Positions 36,384 to 46,202 of a DNA stretch of 64,000 nt are shown here, piece by piece. The DNA comes from Legionella parisiensis (GTDB taxonomy: Bacteria; Pseudomonadota; Gammaproteobacteria; Legionellales; Legionellaceae). Made by a program: the position numbers and the translations under genes. The first letter of the stretch is position 1. Each line of letters starts with the position of its first letter. The DNA lies in assembly GCF_001467945.1 (NCBI RefSeq), contig NZ_LNYQ01000013.1, forward strand, positions 1,401,404-1,465,403, read 5' to 3'. The notes under the pieces were generated by a model. It was not told the origin of the DNA. It ran no database searches and saw only the letters and a program-made list of their open reading frames with translations.

Positions 36384-37021
36384 TGCCATCATTAAGCGGG
36401 AAATTAATTGTTATTGAAGGATTGGAGGGAGCAGGGAAGTCCACTGCAATAAATACAATTACAGAGCTGTTAACAGAAAAACAAATTAAAACCTTAACTA
36501 CTCGAGAGCCCGGTGGCACAGCAATAGGTGAGATTTTGCGTGCTTTAATCAAAAACCCGGATTATCGTGATGTTTTAGATGACCGCAGTGAATTATTATT
36601 ACTCTATACAGCGCGTATTCAGCTTTTTGAGGAAGTTATTAAGCCTGCCTTGCTTCAAGGAGTTTGGGTTATCGCGGATCGATTTGAGCTATCAACTATG
36701 GCTTATCAAGGCGGTGGACGTGGCCTAGACCAAGAGATAATTAATCAGTTATCTTCTTTTGCACTACAGGGATTTAAACCGGATTTGATTATATATTTAG
36801 ATATTAGTCCTGAGGAAGGAATGAAGCGAGTCAAATCAAGAGGAGAGTTCGATAGGATTGAACAGCAATCCATTGATTTTTTCCATCGCGTCCATAAAAG
36901 CTATACTCGTCATATTGAAATGAGCACTAATGCAATAACAATTGATGCGAGCCAACCGCTACAAGAAGTGAAACAGGCGATTCAAAAGGCAATGAATGAA
37001 TTTATCGAGAGTCAAGGATGA
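36383..37021 (+). CDS. tmk: Thymidylate kinase
   Basis: Tmk phosphorylates dTMP to dTDP for DNA synthesis. The 212-residue enzyme has the P-loop [11 protein letters not shown], the [12 protein letters not shown] motif, [16 protein letters not shown] (the DR(Y/F) motif) and a lid region with RGEFDRIEQ. Its ATG shares one base with the mltG stop (TAATG) and its end overlaps holB by four bases, so the three are coupled in translation. No unusual residues are seen. Confidence 0.97.
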   Translation: MPSLSGKLIVIEGLEGAGKSTAINTITELLTEKQIKTLTTREPGGTAIGEILRALIKNPDYRDVLDDRSELLLLYTARIQLFEEVIKPALLQGVWVIADRFELSTMAYQGGGRGLDQEIINQLSSFALQGFKPDLIIYLDISPEEGMKRVKSRGEFDRIEQQSIDFFHRVHKSYTRHIEMSTNAITIDASQPLQEVKQAIQKAMNEFIESQG

Positions 37022-37977
37022 GTGATATCGATGAACGGGATCCTTCTCCATTGAAGGGTAATACAGAATATCGAACCCAATGGAATCAAATGCAAACCGC
37101 ATGGCTAAATAATCGTATGCCCCAGTCTATGCTGTTTGTTGGTTCGTTTGATTATGTTTTTATGGATTTTGTTAAGAAATTAGCTCAATTGATTTTCTGC
37201 AAAAAAAATGACAATGAACCTTGCTTGGAGTGTGCAGATTGTAACATGGTTGTTCATAGCGAGCATTCTGATGTGAAATGGGTTAAACCAGAAAAAAACA
37301 GCGGCCCAATTAAAATCGATCAAATCAGAGAATTACAGAATTATGCTTACTTGACCCCTCAGCGGAGCAAGCATCGTTTAATTGTGATTGAATCGTCTGA
37401 TCGAATGAATAATTCTGCTGCAAACTCATTGCTAAAAATTTTAGAGGAGCCTCCTCCACAGACGATTTTTTTGCTTTTAGCTCAACAATTAAGTACGTTA
37501 TTACCTACGATTTTAAGCAGATGTCAAATAATACGCTTTACATCACATGATGATTTATCAGTTATAAATCTTTCGCAATTAGCTGAACACTACTCACCAG
37601 ACTCTGAACAAGTAATGATTGTGAAACAATCAGAGATAATTCTAGATGGTTTAATTGCAGTGATAGAGCAAAAGGAACATCCAAGTGTGATTGCAGCTCA
37701 ATGGAATCAATTTGAGTTTGGTGCCTTACTTTGGTTTCTGTATTTAGTGTATGCGCAAATACAAACGATGCAAATTAATAGCTCTGCAGCTATTGGTCCA
37801 GCAAGTCGCCAATTGAATCATTTAATGTCCTTATTAAAGCCTATAATAATTTTTTCCCAAATAGATAAATTAAACACATTGAGGCGAAAATTAAGCCATA
37901 ATATGAATGTAAATCAAATTTTGGCATTGGAAGATTTATTGTTAGGACTATACAGTGAATCTAAGACTTTCTCATAA
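37018..37977 (+). CDS. holB: DNA polymerase III delta' subunit
   Basis: Delta' is part of the clamp loader. The 319-residue protein has the AAA+ fold, with no functional Walker A as is usual for delta', a four-Cys zinc module ([15 protein letters not shown]), the [24 protein letters not shown] block, and the SRC motif in [10 protein letters not shown]. It overlaps tmk by an ATGA junction. The weakly conserved C-terminal domain makes up the rest. The tmk-holB-pilZ-tatD order is widespread in gamma-proteobacteria. Confidence 0.94.
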   Translation: MSDIDERDPSPLKGNTEYRTQWNQMQTAWLNNRMPQSMLFVGSFDYVFMDFVKKLAQLIFCKKNDNEPCLECADCNMVVHSEHSDVKWVKPEKNSGPIKIDQIRELQNYAYLTPQRSKHRLIVIESSDRMNNSAANSLLKILEEPPPQTIFLLLAQQLSTLLPTILSRCQIIRFTSHDDLSVINLSQLAEHYSPDSEQVMIVKQSEIILDGLIAVIEQKEHPSVIAAQWNQFEFGALLWFLYLVYAQIQTMQINSSAAIGPASRQLNHLMSLLKPIIIFSQIDKLNTLRRKLSHNMNVNQILALEDLLLGLYSESKTFS

Positions 37978-38036
37978 ATTAGCCGATGCATTAATGTTTT
38001 GATTTTACATTAAATTAAGGGATAAAAAGGAAATCG

Positions 38037-38378
38037 ATGATGGATACAATTCACCAGATTAATTGCACCTTTATTAATGAATCAGCATTGTATGCAGCCT
38101 ATATGCCTTTTATAAAAGGAGGTGGGTTATTTATTCGTACTAATACCAATTATCTGTTTGGATCAATAGTTAAGTTATTGATTAAATTGATGGATGAAGA
38201 CGAACTCTATGTAGTCGATGGTAAGGTGGTTTGGATTACGCCTAAAGGTGCTCAGGGCAATAAAGTGCCTGGTATAGGGGTCCAATTTATTGGAGATAAC
38301 AGCCGTTACGTGTGTAATAAAATAGAGACCTATTTAGCAGGCATGTTAAAATCTTCGCAAACAACCGATACAATTTAG
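38037..38378 (+). CDS. pilZ: PilZ domain protein, type IV pilus biogenesis type
   Basis: This 113-residue protein looks like the classical PilZ of type IV pilus assembly. It has the beta-barrel landmarks YMPFIKGGGLFIRTN, the DGKVVWITPKGAQG turn and the GIGVQFIGD strand. The RxxxR and D/NxSxxG motifs needed for cyclic di-GMP binding are absent, as in the PilZ prototype. It follows holB by 59 bases, the usual place. It would act at the inner membrane with the PilB ATPase and FimX-type regulators. Two tandem ATG codons stand at the start; the first was taken. Confidence 0.9.
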   Translation: MMDTIHQINCTFINESALYAAYMPFIKGGGLFIRTNTNYLFGSIVKLLIKLMDEDELYVVDGKVVWITPKGAQGNKVPGIGVQFIGDNSRYVCNKIETYLAGMLKSSQTTDTI

Positions 38379-38383
38379 ATTGG

Positions 38384-38526
38384 GCTCAGTTTACACTTTG
38401 CTAGATTGAATCCGAATAATCTGATTTTCACGGACCAAAGCGAAATATTTATGAGTATGTGAAGTAGATCGTAGCACAAAAAATCAGTTCATTTGGGACC
38501 AAGAAAGTAGAAATGTAAACAGAATC
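38384..38526. repeat. Element with GTTTACA terminal inverted repeats
   Basis: The gap between pilZ and tatD has cagtttaca at 38387-38395 and tgtaaacag at 38514-38522 as inverted ends. The right end, read on the minus strand (gattctgtttacatttcta), is like the left end of the element at 28884 (agcctgtttacaattcta). The interior is not shared at a glance and holds no gene. Confidence 0.5.
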
Positions 38527-38591
38527 TAATTCGATGTGAAGAAATATAATTTCTATTTCTCAATTTGAACGCATATTTAATGAGGATCCCC

Positions 38592-39368
38592 ATGTTAGTT
38601 GATTCACACTGTCATTTGAATTTTCTCGATTTAGCAGATTTTAATAATGATATAGCTAATGTCTTGGCACAAGCAAAAGCAAATGGTGTGCAGCATTTCT
38701 TATCTGTTTGCGTCGAACTAAAGGATTATCCAGAATTAGAGAAACTTGCAGCAAAATATTCTGGTATCAATATTTCTGTAGGTGTGCATCCAAATACTGA
38801 ACTGGAATATCCTGTGACATCGCAAATGCTATGTGACTTAGCAGTGAATCCAGCATGTATTGCTATAGGTGAAACAGGTTTGGATTATTATCGAACACAT
38901 ACCGATGAAGCGCAGGAGGCACAACGTAATCTTTTTAGAGAACATATAAAAGCTGCTTTAAAGTCTTCGAAACCATTGATTATCCATACTCGTCAGGCAG
39001 CAGAAGATACAATAGCATTAATGGCCGAAGAAAATGCACATAAAATTGGCGGTGTCATGCATTGTTTTGCTGAAAGTTTAGATATAGCACATAAAGCGAT
39101 GGATTTAAATTTTTATATTTCATTTTCAGGAATTGTAACATTTAAAAATGCATCCATACTTCAAGATGTGGCGCGTAAGGTGCCTTTGAATAGAATACTT
39201 ATTGAAACAGATTCACCCTACTTAGCACCAGTGCCTTATCGTGGCAAACAAAATCATCCTGCACTTGTGAAGCATGTTGCTGAAGCTATAGCCGGACTTC
39301 GCAATATGTCCTATGAAGAAATAGCTGCAATTACAACGAATAACTTTTATAATTGTTTCAGATTGTAA
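38592..39368 (+). CDS. tatD: TatD family metal-dependent deoxyribonuclease
   Basis: TatD proteins are Mg-dependent 3'-5' exonucleases with a TIM barrel. The 258-residue protein shows the metal ligands DSHCHLNF, GETGLDYYR, IIHTRQA, HCFAES and ETDSPYLAPVPYRG. The frame is open from a TTG at 38565, but the ATG at 38592 has a GAGGA site six bases upstream and gives the family start MLVDSHCH. It ends the fab-tmk-holB-pilZ block. Which of the several TatD paralogues (YcfH type by position) is inferred from the neighbours. Confidence 0.93.
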   Translation: MLVDSHCHLNFLDLADFNNDIANVLAQAKANGVQHFLSVCVELKDYPELEKLAAKYSGINISVGVHPNTELEYPVTSQMLCDLAVNPACIAIGETGLDYYRTHTDEAQEAQRNLFREHIKAALKSSKPLIIHTRQAAEDTIALMAEENAHKIGGVMHCFAESLDIAHKAMDLNFYISFSGIVTFKNASILQDVARKVPLNRILIETDSPYLAPVPYRGKQNHPALVKHVAEAIAGLRNMSYEEIAAITTNNFYNCFRL

Positions 39369-39445
39369 CCATATAACGTTGCGTCCAGGCTATAAATGAC
39401 ACGCCTATTTCTAAAATATTTGGGTGATAAATTGAGGAATAATTG

Positions 39446-40540
39446 ATGACTTTGTACATTGGTTTGATGTCTGGAACAAGTATGGATGGCATTGATGCTG
39501 CTCTTGTTGATGTATCGACAAATACATTGCTTTATGGAATGACTAAAAAATACAGTGATGAAGTAAAAGGAAGGATTGAAAATTTGCTTTCAGGGAACGA
39601 TTTGAGTTTGGCATCTATTTGCCAGCTCAACATATTAATTGGCAGAGAGTTTGCTGATGCAGTCAATCGATTATTACAGAAAACCAAATTATCACCCAGT
39701 GATATTTGCTCCATAGGGAGTCATGGGCAAACGCTATGTCATAATACTCACTCCACTATTCCGTATACGCTACAGCTGGGATGTGCTCACACTATTGCTG
39801 AATTAACAGGTATCACTGTTGTTGCTGATTTTCGAACCCGTGATCTAGTACTGGGTGGACAAGGAGCTCCTTTTGCACCACTTTATCATCAGAAGCTATT
39901 TGCTGGTAAGAATAATCATGTCGCGGTAGTGAATATAGGAGGTATTGCCAATATTACATTTATCAAAGCAAATGAACCTGTTAAAGGTTGGGACATAGGT
40001 CCTGGAAATTGTTTACTGGATGCATGGATTATGAAACATCAGGGGAAATCTTATGATGCTGATGGGGCATGGGCAAGGCAAGGTGAAATTATTGAAACTC
40101 TTCTTGAAGAGCTAATGTCTGATTCGTTTATCACCTCTTCTTCACCCAAAAGTATAGGTAAAGAATACTTTTCTTTATTATGGTTAGAACACTATTTAAA
40201 AGAAGAGTATCAACCTGTAGACATACAAAAGACGCTGCTTGCATTTACTGCTAAAACTATTGCGGATACAGTATTAAATGAACAAAATCCCGTTGAAACA
40301 ATGTACTTATGTGGCGGGGGGACTCACAATCTGGCTTTATTGCATATGTTGGCTCAGTTATTGCCTCAAATTGGAGTAAAAAGTATTGCAAAAATTGGCC
40401 TAAGCCCTGATTTCTTGGAGGCAATGATGTTTGCCTGGCTTGCTGAACAAACGATAAATCAAATTCCAGTAGATTTATGTACTATTACTGGCGCACGACA
40501 ACCAGCAATTTTGGGTGCGATCTATCCTGTTATAAAATGA
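39446..40540 (+). CDS. anmK: Anhydro-N-acetylmuramic acid kinase
   Basis: AnmK opens and phosphorylates anhydroMurNAc during peptidoglycan recycling, giving MurNAc-6-phosphate. The 364-residue protein has the start motif IGLMSGTSMDGIDAAL (ATP-binding), SHGQTLCHN, FRTRDLVLGGQGAP with the catalytic Asp region, NIGGIANIT and the WDIGPGNCLLDAW block, and CGGGTHN near the C-terminus. A TTG one codon upstream was rejected for the ATG at 39446 with a GAGGA site. It is probably its own unit, 77 bases after tatD; the gap has a fragment (gcgtccaggctataaa) like the 6663 repeat end. Confidence 0.96.
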   Translation: MTLYIGLMSGTSMDGIDAALVDVSTNTLLYGMTKKYSDEVKGRIENLLSGNDLSLASICQLNILIGREFADAVNRLLQKTKLSPSDICSIGSHGQTLCHNTHSTIPYTLQLGCAHTIAELTGITVVADFRTRDLVLGGQGAPFAPLYHQKLFAGKNNHVAVVNIGGIANITFIKANEPVKGWDIGPGNCLLDAWIMKHQGKSYDADGAWARQGEIIETLLEELMSDSFITSSSPKSIGKEYFSLLWLEHYLKEEYQPVDIQKTLLAFTAKTIADTVLNEQNPVETMYLCGGGTHNLALLHMLAQLLPQIGVKSIAKIGLSPDFLEAMMFAWLAEQTINQIPVDLCTITGARQPAILGAIYPVIK

Positions 40541-40719
40541 TTTGAACGCAAATCATGTAGATCAGGTAAACAGTTAGCGGAACCTGGTTATGTAGTTACT
40601 GTCTGGCATCAGCTTTTGTATCTTTTAAATGCAAAGTGAAGCGCTGAACACATATTAAATCTGTATTTGTTTTATATGTACCAAAATCATATTGACAAAA
40701 TAAATATGTATAGGCTTAA

Positions 40720-42042
40720 ATGTGGAATTTCAAACGGAGTGACCTTAAATTGAGCGTACAACATTCAGAAAGCACAAATCAAGGAACAACCAGTCTCGTA
40801 ACTGCTTATTTTATATTTTTTCTGGCAGCATCATTTTATTTATACGAATTCATTTTACAAGTAGCGCCCAGTGTTATGGCTGAATCCATGATGAAAACTT
40901 TTGGGGTTACGGGACAAGGATTTGGGGTAATATCGGCTTTCTATTTTTATGCATATGCGCCAACCCAATTGCCTGCGGGTGTGTTATACGATCGTTACGG
41001 TCCGCGCAAGCTAATGACTTGTGCAATTATCCTATGCGCTTTAGGATCTGCCTTCTTTGCATCTACAGACAGTGTATTTACGGCGTGTATTGGCAGGTTC
41101 CTTATTGGAATTGGCTCTGCATTTTCATTTATTGGCGTTCTAGTTCTCTTATCACGCTGGTTTCCCCCTTATTATTTCGCCATTTTAGCAGGAGTTGCTC
41201 AATTGATGAGTTCGGTTGGTGCTATATTTGGTGAAATGCCTCTTGCCTATTTAATTCAAGCTGTTGGGTGGCGTAATGCAAGTTTTATTCTTTCACTTAT
41301 TGGCTTTATTTTAGCGGCTTTTTTTTGGGTGTATATTCGAGATTATCCGCACCAGAAAAGTCAAACAGTCCCTGGACATTACCTGCGTGATGAATGGAAA
41401 CGGCTTCTTGCTGTATGCAAACATAGTTATACTTGGATAATCGGATCTTATGCGTTCACGATATGGGCCCCTATTGCAGTTTTTGCCGCACTCTGGGGTG
41501 TTCCGTATTTACAAGAAAAATTCCAAATAAGCGTGGTGGCTGCTTCAGGATTATGCAGTATGATTTGGATTGGAATAGGTGTGGGGAGTCCCCTGTTAGG
41601 ATGGTTTAGTGATAGAATTGAAAGTCGACGTATCGCTCTGATTATTAGTGCAGTTTTAGGTTTATTGGCTACATTGATCCTATTGTATTGGCCTGGATTA
41701 TCTTATGGATGGACGCCCGTTGTACTATTTGTACTGGGTTTAGGAGCAGGTGGACAAACGGTAAGTTTTGCTGTGGTTAAAGAAAATAACCCTCCTGAGT
41801 ATGTTGGTACCGCTTCGGGTTTTAATAATCTTTCAGTTGTGATCGGAGGTGCAATATTTCAGCCATTGGTAGGCTACATATTACAGCATACTAACTTATG
41901 GCATGTAGTGAATGGGGCGCACGTATATAGTGTTGAAAGTTACCAAATTGCCTTAGTGGTTATGCCAATATGCTTTTTATCCAGTTTACTTATTGCAAGT
42001 TTCGTACTCAAAGAGTCTCATCCAACACATCGGAAGTATTAA
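40720..42042 (+). CDS. Major facilitator superfamily transporter
   Basis: The 440-residue protein has twelve hydrophobic segments and MFS features: the loop 2-3 motif GVLYDRYGPRKLM, the acidic residues in helix 1 (LYEFILQVAPSVM), and a repeat of this in the second half (GWFSDRIESRRIAL). The substrate is unknown; it resembles anion:cation or metabolite symporters more than drug pumps. Start: the ATG at 40720 lacks a ribosome binding site, while a TTG at 40750 has GGAG ten bases upstream and lies better behind a TTGACA at 40692-40697. The true start may be 40750. The 179-base upstream gap has weak repeat remnants and no gene. Confidence 0.85.
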   Translation: MWNFKRSDLKLSVQHSESTNQGTTSLVTAYFIFFLAASFYLYEFILQVAPSVMAESMMKTFGVTGQGFGVISAFYFYAYAPTQLPAGVLYDRYGPRKLMTCAIILCALGSAFFASTDSVFTACIGRFLIGIGSAFSFIGVLVLLSRWFPPYYFAILAGVAQLMSSVGAIFGEMPLAYLIQAVGWRNASFILSLIGFILAAFFWVYIRDYPHQKSQTVPGHYLRDEWKRLLAVCKHSYTWIIGSYAFTIWAPIAVFAALWGVPYLQEKFQISVVAASGLCSMIWIGIGVGSPLLGWFSDRIESRRIALIISAVLGLLATLILLYWPGLSYGWTPVVLFVLGLGAGGQTVSFAVVKENNPPEYVGTASGFNNLSVVIGGAIFQPLVGYILQHTNLWHVVNGAHVYSVESYQIALVVMPICFLSSLLIASFVLKESHPTHRKY

Positions 42043-42056
42043 TTATAAATTTATTT

Positions 42057-42086
42057 AGCTCATCTTTTCAAAGGAAGAGATGAGCT
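42057..42086. terminator. Hairpin between convergent MFS and unknown genes
   Basis: Nine-base arms (42057-42065, agctcatct, and 42078-42086) pair perfectly around a 12-base loop. The hairpin is placed between two convergent stops and may end both transcripts; T-runs are short. Confidence 0.5.
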
Positions 42087-42096
42087 TCTTGAAATA

Positions 42097-42993
42097 TCAA
42101 ACCTCTAAAGGAAATGCACATCCAGTTTCTAACACTGCTTTGTTATTGCCTTTTTCTTCCTTATTCTTTGGTGCAAACCATAATAAAGCGCATGTTTCCT
42201 TATAAAAAATATAACGTGCTTCATTTAATCTCCTTAAATATTTTTGTTTGGTATAGCCTCCATAGGATTTTTCATCTTTTGCAATTCTATCGAATTTTTC
42301 TTCATAAGCATTAAATTTAGCAGCTAAAAATTGTGCCGCCTCTGAAGAGTCCCAAGAGCTGGTTAAGAGCTTGGTAATATTATTAGGTGAAGTAAAAATA
42401 TGCTCATCAAAAGAATCAAATAGAATATTCCATAAACTTAATGATTCAAACATCCCTTTAATTTGTGAGATCGTTTGGATAAACTGGCAAACAGTTTGCG
42501 CATGCAACTGAAAAACACCTTCTTTACGTGCTTCTTCTAAAATAAAAAATTGGATCGTATGGGCCCATTTTCCATGTGCTGGACCTGCTCCCGCATCTGC
42601 AGCTAAATAACCATTTTTTAATAAAACATTATTAAACAGGTCAGCAGTTAATTCACCATGTAAAATCGGTGTGTGCCTGGGATATTGAAAATCAGTGCTG
42701 GTTTTAAATATTTCACTAACCTCGGAAGAGGTTGGGTTATTAAAATGATTTTTGTTCCCCCAATGATCAAAAAAATACCTTAAAGATCTTTTTTCTTCTT
42801 GGTTAAATAAAAAATATGTTGTTACAAACCTTTTTAAACCGCGTAATACCAATTCTTCGTTGCAGAAAAATTTCCAGACTTCAATAACATCTTCTTGTAC
42901 TTTATTGTCTAAGTTAGTGTATCCAAAATCTTGTAAGCATTGCTCATAATTATTCGTATCTTTCTTCCCAATTTGTATGAGTTCAACAGTCAT
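42097..42993 (-). CDS. Protein of unknown function
   Basis: I do not recognise a family. The 298-residue product has no signal peptide or membrane segment and is predicted cytosolic and mostly helical. A striking stretch near residues 108-152 has two HG pairs: PILHGELTADLFNN, then YLAADAGAGPAHGKWAHTIQF, rich in His, Gly and Ala, which might form a ligand or active site. The tail is KNKEEKGNNKAVLETGCAFP, with some acidic and polar residues. The gene stands alone in an accessory stretch, between an MFS transporter (convergent) and an OprB-type porin gene 229 bases upstream. An effector role is possible but nothing proves it. Codon use looks like that of its neighbours. Confidence 0.6.
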   Translation of the reverse strand: MTVELIQIGKKDTNNYEQCLQDFGYTNLDNKVQEDVIEVWKFFCNEELVLRGLKRFVTTYFLFNQEEKRSLRYFFDHWGNKNHFNNPTSSEVSEIFKTSTDFQYPRHTPILHGELTADLFNNVLLKNGYLAADAGAGPAHGKWAHTIQFFILEEARKEGVFQLHAQTVCQFIQTISQIKGMFESLSLWNILFDSFDEHIFTSPNNITKLLTSSWDSSEAAQFLAAKFNAYEEKFDRIAKDEKSYGGYTKQKYLRRLNEARYIFYKETCALLWFAPKNKEEKGNNKAVLETGCAFPLEV

Positions 42994-43222
42994 GATTTTT
43001 CCTTTGAAAAAAAACTATATTTCTATGGCAGGTATTGTTAGAAAATTAATAAGTTGCACAATAGATTTAAGCTCACCTCATTTAATGCTCAATTATTTAT
43101 TGTTGTCCATGTCAGATACTTGACTTATATGGTTATGATTTAATCTAAAAACAGCAATAATTATACATTTTGGTTCATAATTTTCAATTGCATTAAAGTT
43201 CGAATAATATTAGAAGCTCCTT

Positions 43223-44578
43223 TCATGCCAATACAATAGCACGTAATGTTCCGGCAAATGCACGAGGTAAATGGGCATCTTGTCCCGGTGTAGGTATGTA
43301 TGAAAGTGCAGGTTCAAGATAGATATTGTTCATTATTTTTGCCTGATAATAAATCTGATACATTAACTCAGTAGAGCGATTTGTAATTTTTTGATTGAGC
43401 CAGGCAAGAGAAAATCCTGTGCCTAGTGAGTCTCCCTCACGATTTGCAATGAGGCCAAATACAGTGAAGCCTGCACCAACGGATCGCTTCATAGGTAAAA
43501 CACTTGAGTTATTAATACTGTATTGATAGAACGCAGATATACCGCTAATGTCATATCCGGGATGGCGATACCACAAGCGTTGGGAGCCAAATAAATAAGC
43601 ACCTGTTGCTCCGATTTCAGTCAGATTATGTTGGCGAATTAACCCCGTTTGATGCCATATGCCTATTCCCGCAGTACCTGGTCGATGACTTTTGCCTAAA
43701 ACCCAGGCTCCACCAATTTCGCCAACTTGAAAATAATTTCCATTAAATGTTGGACCCGTTAAGCCAGTTTGTTTGCCACTGGCTAGATTGCCATCATATA
43801 TTCCGTAGGAAAGATACCATTGTGTGATCGGGGCCAATGTCATGGTAATCCCATATGCGGTATTCGTATAACCCGGCATGATCCCATCTACTGATGGATT
43901 GATGAAAATCGGAGTATAAATTAAGCTTGTTACAGCAGGGATATTTGGTGCATCAGAACTAAGTGATGCAGGCTTGATTACGTTATTAAAATCAAGAGTG
44001 GTGATCGTTTTACCAATTCGAATAAACATTTTTTTATCAAAAAATGCTTGTCTAAACCAAAGCGCATAAAGCTCGGACCGATTAAAAGGATAAACATCCG
44101 GTAATGAGTTATATCCTTGGATAATACCTGCTTGTGCATTGGTATTCTGAGCATTTTGCTGAAGAAACTGAGCGCTAAATAATCCTCCATTCCATCCATT
44201 AAATTGTTCCGTGTCTACAGTAAGATCCAATAAAAGTACGCTGTTTGATGTGACGCGATCAGCATCAGGTATTCCCCCTGAAAACAATTTATTCGTGTCA
44301 CCTATCCAAGCACCTTGAAGCATAACTCCATGATTATTATGGATACCTAGCTTTTCCTCTAAATAACGTTGAATGACACCTGATCCCATTGTTACATTGA
44401 CCGCAGCAGGGTTAGAGCTTATGCTCGAATTTATTGTAGGTTTTGACAGTGATTTTTTTGATATTGTAGGGATGGGTACTGACGTTTCTGTCTTACCGAA
44501 ACTATGAGAACTCGTAAAGAGAGTCAAGATAAAAAATAATAATCGGGCCATAATTTTATTAAAAGCATGGAGATGCAT
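43223..44578 (-). CDS. OprB-like carbohydrate-selective porin family protein
   Basis: The 451-residue protein has a signal peptide (ARLLFFILTLFTSSHSFG) and a body of alternating beta strands. It contains features of the OprB family: GAWIGDTNKLFSGG near the N-terminus of the barrel, LDLTVDTEQFNGWNGGLFSAQF, ELYALWFRQAFF, the repeated aromatic strand ends, and IYLEPALSYIPTPG near the C-terminus. Such proteins form outer-membrane channels, in Pseudomonas for glucose; the solute here is unknown. A start at codon 10 (MARLLF) would shorten the signal peptide and is equally possible. It is divergent from the acetamidase-like gene over 154 to 172 bases. Confidence 0.85.
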   Translation of the reverse strand: MHLHAFNKIMARLLFFILTLFTSSHSFGKTETSVPIPTISKKSLSKPTINSSISSNPAAVNVTMGSGVIQRYLEEKLGIHNNHGVMLQGAWIGDTNKLFSGGIPDADRVTSNSVLLLDLTVDTEQFNGWNGGLFSAQFLQQNAQNTNAQAGIIQGYNSLPDVYPFNRSELYALWFRQAFFDKKMFIRIGKTITTLDFNNVIKPASLSSDAPNIPAVTSLIYTPIFINPSVDGIMPGYTNTAYGITMTLAPITQWYLSYGIYDGNLASGKQTGLTGPTFNGNYFQVGEIGGAWVLGKSHRPGTAGIGIWHQTGLIRQHNLTEIGATGAYLFGSQRLWYRHPGYDISGISAFYQYSINNSSVLPMKRSVGAGFTVFGLIANREGDSLGTGFSLAWLNQKITNRSTELMYQIYYQAKIMNNIYLEPALSYIPTPGQDAHLPRAFAGTLRAIVLA

Positions 44579-44643
44579 ATTTACCTACATCTTTAACCAT
44601 ATACTTTTCTAAAGCAAGTCTTAAAACTTATAAGGCTCCTATA

Positions 44644-44672
44644 TTGACAAGGAATTTTTAAGTAGATACCGT
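44644..44672 (+). promoter_or_regulatory. Possible sigma-70 promoter of the acetamidase-like gene
   Basis: A perfect TTGACA (44644-44649) is followed after 17 bases by TACCGT (44667-44672), a weak -10. It lies 79 bases before the chosen start. The -35 match is direct; the function is inferred and unsure. Confidence 0.35.
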
Positions 44673-44750
44673 AAAATACTAATTTGTTGATTCAACAAGG
44701 ATTTTGTAGACGGATAATAACCACCAACAGGATTGATATGGAGCATTACT

Positions 44751-46109
44751 ATGATTTCGAATTCTAAATTATTGCTGCTAATTGGGGCAGTGTGTTTTGT
44801 TACACTGCTTCCTGATGTAGCTGTTGCTGAAGATAACTTAATTAACGCTTCGGGAAATACAAAAAAGTGTTTTCCTTTTATTGATAAAATCGACCAAAAG
44901 CTTATGGTTGCTCCGTCTCAAAGTGCGGATTCAGCTCATAAAACCTATATTCTTCCAGCCACTCCTGCAACGACACAATGGGGAGTGTTCAATAATCATC
45001 AGCCCCCCGTTCTAATAATCAATCCGGGTGATAGTGTTTCCATAGAGACAATGGCTGCTTCCGATAATCAGGTTGTTCCTGGGACACCAATTGAAGATGT
45101 TGTACGCATGAATGATGCAGTACCTGGAAGAGGGCCCCACACAATAACGGGACCGATTTACATACAAAATGCAGAGCCAGGTGATATTCTCAAAATTCAC
45201 TTTAACAAAATACTGCCTCGTAGTTATGCATCGAATAATAATGTCCCAGGAAAAGGGTTATTTCCCGAAGAGTTTCCAGAGGGGCAAATTAAATATTTTT
45301 ACCTTGATGTAAAAAAAATGCAGATGCAATTTGCACCCGGGATTGTAATCCCGCTTGCACCATTCCCAGGATTAATTGCAGTAGCTCATGGTGAACCGGG
45401 TAATTTTGATACCATTCCACCGGGCCCTTTTGGTGGAAATATGGATTTACGGGAAATGAAAGAAGGAACAACATTGTATCTACCCGTTTTTGTAAAAGGT
45501 GGATTACTTTGGACTGGGGACTCGCATGCCGGGCAGGGGAATGGCGAGATCAATCTTACAGCGATTGAAACTGCATATGAAGAATTCAATATTACTGTTG
45601 ATTTGATTAAACAAAAACCTTTAAGTTGGCCGCGAGTTGAAACATCAAATGCTTGGATTACAGTAGGTTATGATGCTGATTTGAATAAGGCTCTTGAAAT
45701 TCTCAAAAGTGAGACTGTCAAATTGATTATGGAACAAAATAAAGCATCTCATGAACAGGCTGAAAAAATCATGTTTGCAACATGGAATTGCCCTATTTCA
45801 GAAGTAGTCAACGGAATAAAGGGCGTCTATTGTATGATCCCCAAACAAGTCGAGCAACAAACTCCATTCCACTTACCTCAAAAAGATACCTCAACTCAAT
45901 ACGTAACTTATGCACAAGATAAGGATGTCGAAAACGCAATGAAAAAAGCATCTATGGAAATGCTTACTCGAATCGCTAGGGAGAAAAAACTAACGCGTCT
46001 CGATGCTTATTCGCTGCTTAGTCTAACTATGGATTGTCGTATTGCTCCATACAAATCTGGTGATAAGGAAGTCCATTGTATGTTAGATAAAAATTTGTGG
46101 GTATCTTAG
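44751..46109 (+). CDS. Secreted acetamidase/formamidase family protein
   Basis: The FmdA/AmdA family hydrolyses short-chain amides to ammonia and an acid. This 452-residue protein has the family blocks VSIETMAASDNQV, GRGPHTITGPIYIQNAEPGD, the central PFGGNMDLREMKEGTTLYLPVFVKGGLLWTGDSHAGQGNGE, and AYSLLSLTMDCRIAPYKSG near the end. Unlike the usual cytosolic members it carries a signal peptide (LLLLIGAVCFVTLLPDVAVA, cleavage after residue 26), so it should act in the periplasm or outside. The frame opens at a TTG (44733), but the ATG at 44751 has a GGAG site seven bases upstream. The true substrate is unknown. Ammonia release could serve nitrogen supply or pH control. Confidence 0.85.
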   Translation: MISNSKLLLLIGAVCFVTLLPDVAVAEDNLINASGNTKKCFPFIDKIDQKLMVAPSQSADSAHKTYILPATPATTQWGVFNNHQPPVLIINPGDSVSIETMAASDNQVVPGTPIEDVVRMNDAVPGRGPHTITGPIYIQNAEPGDILKIHFNKILPRSYASNNNVPGKGLFPEEFPEGQIKYFYLDVKKMQMQFAPGIVIPLAPFPGLIAVAHGEPGNFDTIPPGPFGGNMDLREMKEGTTLYLPVFVKGGLLWTGDSHAGQGNGEINLTAIETAYEEFNITVDLIKQKPLSWPRVETSNAWITVGYDADLNKALEILKSETVKLIMEQNKASHEQAEKIMFATWNCPISEVVNGIKGVYCMIPKQVEQQTPFHLPQKDTSTQYVTYAQDKDVENAMKKASMEMLTRIAREKKLTRLDAYSLLSLTMDCRIAPYKSGDKEVHCMLDKNLWVS

Positions 46110-46200
46110 TGCCATGGTTTCCATGGTCCAAAGGGGCTCAGTTTTATGTAGAAAAGTGGAACTCAGCAAAAAGATGTGAGTTTCACTGCACCCAACTCCA
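46110..46200. repeat. Probable decayed repeat between acetamidase-like and MFS genes
   Basis: The gap holds a ccatggtttccatgg palindrome and pieces like the dispersed palindrome (gtttcactgcaccca, catgctacattgcgctgc). No gene is seen. The similarity was judged by eye. Confidence 0.35.
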
Positions 46201-46202
46201 TG

